The translations under genes and the position numbers were made by a program. From Craspedostauros australis (lineage: Eukaryota; Bacillariophyta; Bacillariophyceae; Mastogloiales; Achnanthaceae), in NCBI GenBank assembly GCA_026770025.1, contig JAMXDE010000010.1:1364001-1428000 (forward strand): a stretch of DNA of 64,000 bases, given 5' to 3'. Under the pieces are notes generated by a model. The model was given only the letters and a program-made list of their open reading frames with translations, ran no database searches and was not told where the DNA came from. Of this stretch, positions 20,007 to 31,000 are shown one piece after another. The stretch's first letter is position 1; each line of letters opens with the position of its first letter.

Positions 20007-21521
20007 TTAGATATCCGGATCCTCCTCTTCATCATCGTCATCGAAATCAAGGTCGTCCAGATCATCGTCATCTACATCGAATAGACCCTCGTCCACATTC
20101 TCCAAATTCTCCTCTTCATCTTCGTCCACCTGCGCATCATCCGCCGCGGCCTCGATCGCTTCCAAATTTAGCGTGCCGGCCTTGCCATTGAACTGCAAAA
20201 ACCCAGACACCCGCCCGCTCTTATCGACGACCTTCTCCTTCTTGGACGCCTTCTTGTTGCTGTTCTCGCTGGCATTCTCCTTATCGCGCTGCCATTGCTC
20301 CTCCATCTCCTTCTCAAATTTGGCCTTCCAGATTTCGAAGGTGTCACGGTTCACAGGTGTGCCCTCGGCACGCCGTTTGCGCACGGCCAATTCCTCGGCC
20401 TCGGCTTCCGTCATCTGTTCGACATGCTTTTGCGATTCGAACTGTTGACTTGCTTTTTGCTGCAATCGTAGGAACATTGTGCGGTGTTGCGTTGCGTTGT
20501 GGCAGAGCCGATCAGCGCAGCAGATTGGAGCGCAACAGCACAGTTGATCATGACGTGAAGTGGAAAAGCGGTGCAACGAAATGGTTGGGTGCAATGAGCG
20601 TGTGAGATGGCATTCCAACAAAAGTGAATTGGCATACTATTAACAGCGTGGCAAGACGGCAAGGATGTAGCTCCAGAGATTATCCCACAAACACCGTAAA
20701 CGTTTCCCCCCATCGCCTTGTCGGCAATGAACAAGAGGAACCCATTGACCGTGAAGATCGAAGCGCGTGGGATCTTGTCTGCGCTTGTATCAATGTTGCA
20801 AGATGATCTCTCTGTGAAGAAGAAGACTGGACGATCCATCGCAGAATGGCAGGCACGTATCCAGAAAAGGGGATTGCATGTGTCTGTGATGGATCGTTGG
20901 GACTTGCGTTGGCATCATGAATACTCTGCAGCAAAGTAGGACGTATTGTTATTGAAGTGATCTTCCAAAAGAGCATGACTTGACTTGACACGACGCCACA
21001 CAGCATTCCACCAAACAAACACGCCATCCTTGTGACAGCACCAATAGGTACTCTGCATAAGATGCTGATGGGCATAGACGTACCGTCGCCTTCTCCGATT
21101 CCAGCTCTCTTCGCTTCATCTGCGCGAACATGGAGGTATCATCCAGACCCTTGACGTTGTTCTCTATCAACCATTCCCGCAACCTCTCGCTGATCGCAAA
21201 TATCGAGGGCAGACCCAGATTGGCCTCGGCTTCTTCGTTGGCAAGCTGCAGCAGGGTGTCCTGATGCTCCGACACCAGACCCTTCAGGATTTCAATTTCG
21301 AGCTCCGGCAGCGCCTCGGGATACGTCAGCGGAATCGTGGCCGTGAGCTTGATGCCCACGTGGTTGGGGTCTTCGGCATCGTCGTCGTCGACGTGCTGCT
21401 CGGGGTACAGCGTGACGGCCCATCGGAATGGCTGGGCGGATTGGATGACCTCCAGGCATTCGTCGAAGATGGCCGTCAGGGCCTCGGCCTCCATCTCCTG
21501 TTCTTCGCAGTGGTCCGCCAT
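20007..21521 (-). CDS. RWDD1: RWD domain protein, RWDD1/DFRP2 (Gir2) type
   Basis: The exons are 21521-21084 and 20459-20007 (phase 0; GTACGT donor, TTGCAG acceptor), giving 296 residues. Exon 1 is an RWD domain: EAEALTAIFDECLEVI, then an acidic loop, LTATIPLTYPEALPELEIEI and the long helix LREWLIENNVKGLDD. Exon 2 adds GTPVNRDTFEIWKAKFEKEM, the conserved block of RWDD1/Gir2, and an extremely acidic C-terminus (DVDDDDLDDLDFDDDDEEED). Family members bind and stabilise the DRG2 GTPase and also contact GCN1. The 624-nt intron is the longest placed in the window and contains an opposite-strand open frame at 20727-20939. Confidence 0.9.
20727..20939 (+). CDS. Possible small antisense ORF nested in the RWDD1 intron
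   Basis: A 70-residue frame from ATG to TAG lies wholly inside the RWDD1-like intron on the opposite strand. The translation (MNKRNPLTVKIEARGILSAL ... WHHEYSAAK) has a balanced, globular-looking composition with charged and aromatic residues, unlike most chance frames here. I do not recognise a family. It may be a real small gene, an exon of one, or chance. Confidence 0.2.
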   Translation: MNKRNPLTVKIEARGILSALVSMLQDDLSVKKKTGRSIAEWQARIQKRGLHVSVMDRWDLRWHHEYSAAK

Positions 21522-22142
21522 GGTGCTTGGATGTACGAGTGGGCAGTTTCCCCGCTGGTTTTGCCTTGCTCAGACTTGGTCTTGCTCTTGCTCTTGCTCT
21601 TGGGCTCGAGTGTATGGTATTCACACGATAACCGTGCTAGATGATGATCTGTGGATGGTATGTGCGAGTGCAGATGTGGGTGGGGCGGATGTGGCGGTTG
21701 GCTCTTGATCTGTTCTTGTTGTGTCCTCAGCTCTCGCCTGTTCCCTCTTGACGCCGCCAACCACAACAAGAGGACGGATCGCTGTTGCGGTTGGTGTCAC
21801 AAAATCAATAGCGGCGGACGACGGACGGATCATCCCCACAAGAGCACGACTCGTGAATGACACATCAATTCACGAACATCTCCCGCCAAACACGTCCACA
21901 AGGATCCAAATCAACAGAAGCCAGCGACAGTCGTGCGTCGCACACACCAAACACGCAACACACCCATCCACCATCACGGTGCGATCAATCTCGATCTCAA
22001 TCTCAATCTCGACCACGTCTTCACCATCAACATCAGCATCAGCCTTGTCATTGCCATCCTCATCGTCGTCATCACCACAAGACAACAGCTCCAAGAGCGC
22101 ACTTGACCCGTCGAGCCAGCCAACAAGTTAGCAAGCCCAACC
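21522..22142. promoter_or_regulatory. Divergent promoter region RWDD1-like / MetRS
   Basis: About 620 bp. The right half is a CA-rich leader ending CCCAACCATGAG. A repeated CTTGCTCTTGCTCTTGCTCTT tract lies near 21580-21600. No named elements were found. Confidence 0.5.
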
Positions 22143-25100
22143 ATGAGTGAAAGCGACACCACCAAGCTCGCCGCCGACCTGAAGGACAAGGCCTCCATCA
22201 GCGGAGGATACGACCGCTGGACCTTGAGGGACGAGGAATCCATCAACTACGGCTACATCCACAAGACCGGTGGCGCACCGGCCCCATCCGCGGACGACTC
22301 CGCATCGCCGTTCTACATCACGACGGCCATCAACTACACCAACGGACCAGCGCATATGGGGCATGCCTACGAGGCCGCCACTTCCGATGTCATCGCCCGC
22401 TTCGTGCGGCTGGAGGGCAAGCGATCTGCCTACTTCGTCACCGGAGCGGATGAGCACGGTCAGAAGATTGCCAACACGGCCGCCGATCAAGGCAAGGAGC
22501 CGATCGACATCTGCAACAAGGTGGGTCGTTCATGCAAATCTGATGATTGTCGTCGCCACTTGTAGAAGAGACTGTCATTGCTTGAAGTCTCTTGTCGGCG
22601 GTTCATCTCTTATTCTGCTCTTGCATTCTTCTCTATGTATGCATGGTATGGTAGGGTTTGGCATTGATGCGAAAGAGTGGCAGTGATCCTGAAGCAGCAT
22701 ATTCGGCGTTCTGTGCCTATTCTCCATATGCCATACAACCATCTCATTACGAGTATCTTGCATGTCCTCCATTTCATCTCAAACCTATCCTTCCAATACA
22801 AACCAACCAACAAACAAACAAACAAACGATATCCACCATCGCTCGATCAATTAATCAACCAATGAATCAATCCACGTCGCGCAATGTACATATTGCAGTA
22901 CGTCACTGGCTTCAAGTGCCTCAACCAGCGGATCCTCATCTCCAACGACGACTACATCCGCACGACCAGCGAGCGCCACAAAAAGACCGCCCGCGAATTG
23001 TGGAAGAAATGCCACGCCAACGGCGACATCTACCTCGACTCTTACGAGGGATGGTACAATATCCGCGAGGAGACCTTCGTCACCGACAACGATGCCGCAC
23101 TGAGCGACTACAAGGACCCCACTTCCGGACAGCCGCTCAAGCAGGTCAAGGAGGAGTCGTACTTCTTCAAGATGAGCGCGTACCACAAGCGCCTCGTCCA
23201 GCACATCAATGACAACCCCGCCTTCATCCAACCGGAGCAGCACCGCAACCAAATCTTGGCCCGTCTCAACGCCGACGAGCTCCGAGATCTCAGCGTCTCG
23301 CGCACCACGTTCTCGTGGGGCATCGGCGTCCCAGAAGGCTTCGACGAGAAGCACGTCATGTACGTCTGGGTGGATGCGCTCTCCAATTACCTCACGGGCG
23401 TCAACGGTCTTGGTGTCACAGGAGAGGATCACAAGCAGCACCTCCAATCCTCCTGGCCAGCAAGCGTCCACATCATCGGCAAGGACATCCTTTGGTTCCA
23501 CACCGTCATCTGGCCCTGCCTGCTCATGTCTGCGGGAGTCGCCTTGCCCACAACCGTCTTCGCTCACGGTTTCGTCAACGACAAGGAGGGAAAAAAGATG
23601 TCCAAGAGTCTTGGCAACGTCGTTGATCCACACGACATCTTGGAGCGATTCACAGTCGACACCTTCCGTTGGTAAGTCCACCAATGCTGCGTCCAATATC
23701 TTTGGTTACCCTGTTGTTCTGCCACTGCAGAGAGTACTCTGGTCTCTTCTGCGGATCATGATCATACATTGGCCGTCGTCGTCGTCGTCTTGAGAGAGTA
23801 ACACAGTTGATGGGAGAGAGAACGAGACACAGGGCAACGCAACACAGCACAACACAGCACAGCACAGCACAGTCCTTGACTCACCACCTATGCCCTGCCC
23901 AACGCCGCACCATTTTGCCTGCACCGCAAATCCATGACATCATATCGCCTCGTCTCATTCCCTTGGTTTCAACGACGTTTCTTCGTACAAATGACTTTCC
24001 CACCCACAACAGGTATCTCTCCAAGGAGGCACCGTATGGTGGCGAACTCGCCTTCAGCGAGGAGTCCATGAGAGACATGCACAACGCCGATCTTTGCGAT
24101 ACTTTGGGCAACTTGTTGCACCGTGCCACCAATCTTTGCAAGAAGTACTGCGGCGGGGTCATCCCAGATGTCGCCGTCTCCCCCAAGCTCCCCATCGACT
24201 TGAACAAGGTCATTCCCGAATTCGTCACCAAGATGTACAATTTCGATTTGCAAGGTGGTGCCAACACCGTCATCCAAGGCTTCCGCGACGTCAACGGCTA
24301 CCTTCAGGAAGAAGCGCCTTGGCTCAAGAAGGGCGATGAGCACGCGGAAGCACGCCAAGTCTCTGTCCGCACCACGCTGGAGGCCATCTACGCCCTGGCG
24401 CACATGCTCCTGCCCTTCCTCCCAATCGGTGGCGCCAAGATCTTCAAGAAGTTGAATACCGAACCAAAATCGAGCCTCCAGGACATTGACGTGACTTGCA
24501 ACAACTTGGCAGTCGGCACGAAGATCGAAATCGGTGAGGTGCTGTACACCAAGGTAAGCCCAAGCTGTGACGCAGCTTCGTGGATTTGGGGACTGATTGA
24601 TGTTCGTGGAGTGGTTGAGATGCCGACAGGTTGAGCCTTGATCAATCCGAAACATCCTTACAGTAGATGCATGTCATCTACTGCACTGCTTTGCGAAAGA
24701 AGAAATCCACACATGTGCAAAAAACCCTTCTCACGAACTACTCCTGTGGCACCATGCGTTTCCGCAACGCATCGAGTGGAATGTGTGCGAAATTCCCTTT
24801 TCCTTGTCTCCAATCCCGACGATGACAACACTATCAATTTCAACGTCAATGGAAACCATGAATGCGAAAAACAGAGCCTTGAAGAGAAAGACAATGCCGA
24901 CGACAAGAAGAGCAACAAGGAATCCCATGCCGATGCTCAAAAGCGCAAGAAGCAACAGAAGGCGGCTGCCATCGCCGCAAGCCAGAAAGGAAGCCAAACA
25001 GGAAATGCCAACCAGCCAGAATTCACCAAGATGGACATCCGCGTTGGCAAGATTGTCAAGGTGTGGAACCACGCGGAGGCTGACAAACTATTTTGTGAAC

Positions 25101-25784
25101 AAATTGATGTCGGCGAAGAGAGTGGGCCACGCGAGATAGCATCTGGGTTGCGAAACCATTATTCGTTGGAAGACATGCAAGATCGGTTGGTCCTGGTGGC
25201 GTGCAATATGAAGCCCTCGAAGATTGTTGGCTTCGTCAGCAACGGCATGGTGCTCGCAGCAAAGGTAAGGCGCAACTGCAAGCGATTGAAGTTGGCACAA
25301 CAGCGCGGACGAGAAGCAACAGTTCGTTTTTGGTTGCAAAGTGTGTCGTTGGTGTATGCGCAACAAGGGATACTGTGCTATTGTGCAACCATTGCACGAT
25401 GTTCTGTTCTACTCTGTCTGCACGCCTTCCATGATTTTACTGTGATATGGCCGTACTTCGTGACGATCATTCGATTCTCAAAAGGATGTTGGTGTCTCTC
25501 CTTGCATTTGAATCATGTGGCGTCGACAACAGAGCACGGACGGCGCGAAAGTAGAGCTTGTGACACCCCCTGAGGGATCAAAAATTGGGGAACGTGCAGT
25601 CATCGATGGTCTCGCCGGCGAACCCACCTCATCGGCCCAAGTCAAGAAGAAGAAGACATGGGACAAGGTGGCGAAGGAGCTGAAGACAGCAGACGGCTGT
25701 GTGGCAACATGGGAGGGCAAGGAGATCAAGACATCTGCAGGTGTGTGTAAGGTCCTCTCTCTTGTGGGGGCACCGATTTCGTAG
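22143..25784 (+). CDS. MARS1: Methionyl-tRNA synthetase with C-terminal EMAPII-like domain
   Basis: The five exons are 22143-22520, 22899-23671, 24013-24553, 24875-25264 and 25533-25784, giving 777 residues. The catalytic domain shows the class I HIGH variant HMGH (residues 71-74), VTGADEHGQKI, WVDALSNYLTG, GKDILWFHTVIWP and the KMSKS loop (359-363). The anticodon-binding helical domain follows (LCDTLGNLLHRATNLCKKYC). A Lys/Gln-rich linker leads to a tRNA-binding OB fold: FTKMDIRVGKIVKVWNHAEADKL ends just before exon 5, and VELVTPPEGSKIGER and CVATWEGKEIKTSAGVC are in exon 5. This tail is the EMAPII/Arc1p type found in plant and some protist enzymes. The exon 4 acceptor is the least certain boundary. 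There is no organelle signal, so it is probably cytosolic. Confidence 0.93.
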
Positions 25785-26084
25785 ACAGCCATCCTAGTAC
25801 TACGATAGCTTGATGCTCTGCTCCGACGTGTTACAGACACGGTAACCGTGTTTCATCTCCATTCTTAACAGTATAATTCTACTCTCGAGTATTCGGCTCG
25901 AATCGGCTGTATCCTATCCTATCACCGCAGTACTCGGTGCAATGAATGTATCTATGTGCCGGGTGTAATCAGCACAAGCATTGCTCTATCGTGGTGGTGC
26001 GGATAGCTCTCGTGCAGAGTGGCATCTGGTAATCTTTCGGCATTCGCACCTTTGCCCATATCATTGTCACATGGATGATGCGCT
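25785..26084. other. Convergent gap, MetRS / methyltransferase
   Basis: 300 bp between two 3' ends. It contains CGAGTATTCGG near 25877 and AGTACTCGG near 25928. No gene was found. Confidence 0.5.
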
Positions 26085-27439
26085 CTACCTCTTTGTCGCA
26101 GTGACAACATACATCGGATCTCCGATGATGCGACGATCCCTGCCTTGTCGGGCCGACAGATCAGTGGCCTTAATGGTAGTCAGCTCGTTGGTGCCAAAGT
26201 GAATGTATGAGCCAACGATGTATGCATGATCGATGTCATCGGCACCCGTCCACAGCCCAACAGCCTACAAATGGGAGAATGTGGATCATCACGCAATTCA
26301 TGATCGAGTGCAGTGTAGTGGAGTAGAGGAAGTGCGGGAATAATACGAACAGCGCAATGGCAACAACAAAAACGTGAGGAAGTATGCCATGAGTACAGTC
26401 ACGACCACTTTCGCAATCTTCGTTGTCTTTTCTTGCTCCCTTTCAGGCTCCCGGCTATTCCTCCGTCTTGAACCATCACCATGCAGACTGCGTTGCACCA
26501 ATCAATGAAACCTACCTTACTCAAAAACAGCCGGTTCGAAAATAGAATGTGGACAGTTCCGTTCGAATTCAAAACCCGCGCAATCTCCTGAACGACCTCC
26601 TTGGGCTTCGTCAAATAATCTATGCTTAGTTGACACAGCACGGTGTCGAATGACCCATCTGCGTACGGAAGCTTGGGATTTTGGTTCAAGTCTTGAACGG
26701 CGTAATCTGTGAGCACCTTGTTGGCTTGCAACTCTTTTTCGTTCATGCCCAGCCCTGAAAACCTTCGCAAGGCTGCTTTCGAAACAGTGCTTGGGTCTGC
26801 ATGCGATGTCCAGCTGGAGCAAAGATCCAGCACGCTGCCGCGCCCTTCCGAGACGACCTTGTTGACATAGTTCGTCATCAATTGCACAGCCTGCTCATCG
26901 ACATGTTCCACGAACCGTGGGTCCTCGTAGAAGATGCTGTCTGGTTTGGAATCCAACCGCGTGAACTTCCTTGCATCCTTGAACGGGTTGTCATCGTCGT
27001 CGTCATCATCTTTGCGAATGTCGTTGCTGTGGCCCACCACACTCCAATACGATGGAATGGCAGCTTCAATTTCGCCGGGACTTGGAAGCGATATCCCAGT
27101 TTTGGGATCCTTCATCATCGCATTCATGATGGAAGGATTGGATGTGGACGCAATGAAAGGTGCGATGGATCCACATCGCGTCAGGAATCTTCGTCTGTCT
27201 GCCTCAATCGTTCGACTATCGTTGTTGCTGTCATTGTAGCTCGCGGTTGCCGATAGAATAGTCGTCCTTGTTGTCGCTTTTGGTGTAGCTGCTATTGATG
27301 CTGCTCGCGGACCGTGTTCTTCGCCCTTGATGCTGCCCGTGCGTCCTTGTTTGATTTCCGTCGCCGTCCACGCATGCGATGTGAACGAAGCAAATACTAA
27401 CGTGAGCCAAAGTGGTGCATTCCATTTTGCAGCCCTCAT
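26085..27439 (-). CDS. Plastid-targeted SAM-dependent methyltransferase-like protein
   Basis: The exons are 27439-26516 and 26264-26085 (phase 0, AAG|GTAGGT...TTGTAG), giving 367 residues. The N-terminus is a signal peptide (MRAAKWNAPLWLTLVFASFT) with probable cleavage SHA|WT; an aromatic at +1 fits plastid import. Residues about 100-308 contain a Rossmann methyltransferase core: VLDLCSSWTSHAD (SAM site), a GLGMNEKELQAN segment, LPYADGSFDTVLCQLSIDYL and VVQEIARVLNSNGTVHILFSNRLF. Exon 2 supplies AVGLWTGADDIDHAYIVGSY and GRDRRIIGDPMYVVTATKR. The arrangement resembles uncharacterised methyltransferase-11 proteins of algae. The substrate is unknown. An upstream in-frame start at 27502 is possible but would bury the signal peptide. 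Confidence 0.82.
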
Positions 27440-28028
27440 GATCTCAAAAGTCGTCGGTATGGTACGAGCTACAATAGCGGAACGACTCTGGCTCTTGCGC
27501 ACTGGAAGTCGACAAGGACTATGGGGAAGTCACGATGGGGCGAAGGTGGTTGGTCGGAGGCCTGCGTCGGTTGCGATCCTCTGCTTTCCCGAGGGGATGT
27601 GTCGTCGTCAGCAACTCTCTGCGTCACATCACATCACATCACATCGCGTGTGGGATCACCATGGTTGTTGACTTCGGAGTACCAGTCGTGGATAATAAAT
27701 GTACTCCATGGAGTCGATAAAATCTAAGCTTCTGTGTTAGCGCACTCCTAATTTCCGAAACCAGAAGAGGCTTCCTGGCCTTGGACATGAAGAGTCCACC
27801 GATACCCTGCTCCTCATAGCAAATTACATCACTCCTCGACATTCTATTCAGACGAGGTTTACAATTTTTATATAATACATCAAAGTCATTCTCTCTTGTC
27901 TCGTCGGGAACAGCTCAGACGTCCGCCAGGGCCAGAACAGGTGCCCCCGCAGCAACGCCAACCAAATACGTTGGCCGAGCTTCAGAGAAATCCAGCGAGC
28001 ATCGCGCCCAAGACTGCGCCCCTCATAC
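27440..28028. other. Region between ankyrin gene 3' end and methyltransferase start
   Basis: Both neighbours read on the minus strand. About 590 bp holds the methyltransferase promoter and the ankyrin 3' UTR. A CATCACATCACATCACATCG repeat lies near 27627-27647. No gene is recognised. Confidence 0.5.
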
Positions 28029-31000
28029 TCAGTTCTGCTGTTGCAAGTCTGCTGCTTCTGCTTGATCTCGTTGCTGTTGGAATGGCGCGAGGAACTGGAC
28101 CAGGTCGGCGTGCCCTTGCGCCGCAGCAGCATCTATCGGCCTCATTCCGAGTTGGTTGCGAGCATTCGTATCTGCCTCCACACCGTCTGTCACCATCAAA
28201 TAACGAACCATTTTGAGGCATCCAAACCAGCACAGTATGTGCAATGGTCCATTGCCATCAACATTCCCGATGTTCACATCTGCGTGAGCACCTTCCACTA
28301 ATTCCTTAATCACATCGTCGTATTGATTGGCGCCGTCTGCGAATGCTCTGCATGCGATGAACAGCGGCGTTTCGTTTCTCGAGTTGGCCAGGTCGGGATT
28401 AACACGATCGATGTCAGCCAAGATCCGAACAATGCTCCAATGCCTGGCGCTGTCTGCGCCGTAGTGTTGGCATGTGAGATGCAGTGGCGTGTTGCCTTCG
28501 TCATCTTGAAGATTAGGATCAACGCTTTCCACACCAGTCATGTACTCCACCACCTCAGGGTTCCCGCTCATACAGGCGGCATGCAATGGTGTCTGCCCTG
28601 TAGTGTCGGTGGCGTTGGTCTCAACACTGGCTGTCCCAACCAAATACTCCACGATAGCGAGGTTCCCGCTCAGGCAGGCCACATGCAATGGTGTCTGCCC
28701 CAAAATGTTGGCGGCGTTAATGTCAGCGCGGCCTGTTCCGACTAAAAGCTGCACCATCTGAGGGTTCCCGCTCATACAGGCGGCATGCAAGGGTGTCTGC
28801 CCAGTAGTGTCGGTGGCGTTGGTCTCAACACGGTCTATCCCAACCAAATACTCCACGACATCGAGGTTCCCCTTCATGCAGGCGGCATGCAAGGGTGTCT
28901 GCCCTGTAGTGTCGGTGGCGTTGATATCAGCGCGGCATGTTCCGACTAACAGCTGCACCATCTGAGAGTTCCCGCTCATACAGGCGGCATGCAATGGTGT
29001 CTGCCCTGTAGTGTCGGTGGCGTTGATGTCAGCGTGGCCTGTTCCGACTAAAAGCTGCACCATCTGAGAGTTCCCGCTCATACAGGCGACATGCAATGGT
29101 GTCTGCCCTGTAGTGTCGGTGGCATTGATCTCAACACGGTCTATCCCAACCAAATACTCCACGACATCGAGGTTCCCCTTCATGCAGGCGACATGCAATG
29201 GTGTCTGCCCCAAGGTGTTGGGGGCGTTGACATCGGCGTGCCCAGTCTCCACAAGATATCTAACGCCGTCCAAGTAAGCGTATGCACCACCGCATTGTAG
29301 GTGCAGCGAAGTATTGCCCTCATTGTCAGAGTCGTCAATTCCGAGGTTCCTCTGGGTCAAAAGATATTCGATAATTGCGTGATACTGGTAGTCATAGTCG
29401 TCGTCTTCGAATTCTTGTTCCTTGCACGCAATGTGCAACGGCGTTTGACCAATTCCGTTTCGGGCATTGACGCTGACGCCGTCTCTTTCGGCCAAATCAA
29501 CGAGCATGCCAAAGCACCCGCTCTTGCTTATGAAGTGCAATGGCGCATTCCCCTCGATGTCCGGGATATTGATATCAGCATTTGCCTGGATCAGCCGATG
29601 TATCAGATCGCCGTGGAAATTGTCCGGACTGTACAGTTTGCACGCTTCGACCAGGGGCGTAGCGCGCTGTCGATTGACAGCATTGATGTTGATTTGTTCA
29701 TGTTGAAGCAACGCCTCCACGACTTGCGGATAGCCGTCGACAAATCCAGGATCGTACTCTCTACAAGCAATGTGGAGTGGAGTGTTGCCTTGAGAGTCTT
29801 GTGGATTTATCTCGATAGAGTCCGCGCCAAGCAGAATCCCTACCGTCTCCGGTTGCGCGAATTCAGCGGCGAGATGGAGAGCTGTTTGGCCCTCAGCATT
29901 CCGTATGTTCACATTGGTACGAAGAGCATCCACGAGCCACCTCACTACATCCGTCCGTGTCGTGGAAGCCACGCGATGAAGCATCGTGTCGCCTTTGGTG
30001 TCCTGGACGTCGGCATTGATGGTGATTCGATCCGATTCGAGCAAGCACTCAATCACCGGCAAATGGTCATTCCGGTACGCGAGGAAGGGCGGTGTATTGT
30101 CGTCGGCATCAGGGATGTTGACGTCGATGGTGATATCATCGAATTGCAGGAAGAGCCGCAGGAGGTGCGTGAATCCACGCTCGCAAATGATATGAATCGA
30201 CGTATCGCCGTCTATATTCTGAATGTTGACATTGATGCTCTGCGGATATGCCTCAATCAGTGTCCGAACCCAGTATGACTCTCCTGATCGACAGGCATAG
30301 TGAAGAGCCGTCTCGCCTCTTTCACCTTGAGCGTTGACATCGAGAGTCTCTTGTCCTGCTGTGACGAGGCATTCAACAATATCCCTGTGCCTATGGCGAG
30401 ACGCGAGAAGTAGCGGAGTGTCGCCATTTGCATCCCGTTCATTGATAATGGCACCGATTTGCTCCGATCTCACCAACTCGCGGACCTCTCGCAATTGGCC
30501 AGATCGGCAAGCGTTGTGAAGACGTTCGATCGTGGTACCGCCGCGACCATCTGCGCTGATGTTGCATTGCTCCGGGTCTGATGTCTCGCGCAAGGCACCT
30601 AAACTTGTGCGCATCTCCATTTGGCGTGGAGAAGTGTCTATCGGTGTGTTTTGGACATTGTCTTGACCGCCGCTGCTTGCTCGAAGTGCCGTCAAGTACT
30701 TGATCACGTCAGCTTGCGAATTATGCGCAGCTTCATCGTACGGTGTGTAACCGCTGCTGTTCTCGATGTCAAGGTCCACACGGACATATCCGGACTCGAC
30801 CATACACTTCACTGCGTTGATGTGGCCCTCACGGCAGGCAAGATGAAGTGGCGTGTCGCCATCGTGGTCTTGGACATTGGCATCAATGTCGGTGTGATGC
30901 GATTCCAATAGGTAGCTGACCACGTCGCAGCGCCCGAACCAACACGCCAGATGCAGCGGCGTATCGTCGTCATCGTTTCTGGCGTTGGCATCCACGGTCA

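Noticed and set aside
29301-30278. 325-residue open frame antisense to the ankyrin gene
   Set aside because: It is a shadow of the regular ankyrin repeat composition. Similar frames occur at 31950-32666 and elsewhere in the same gene.
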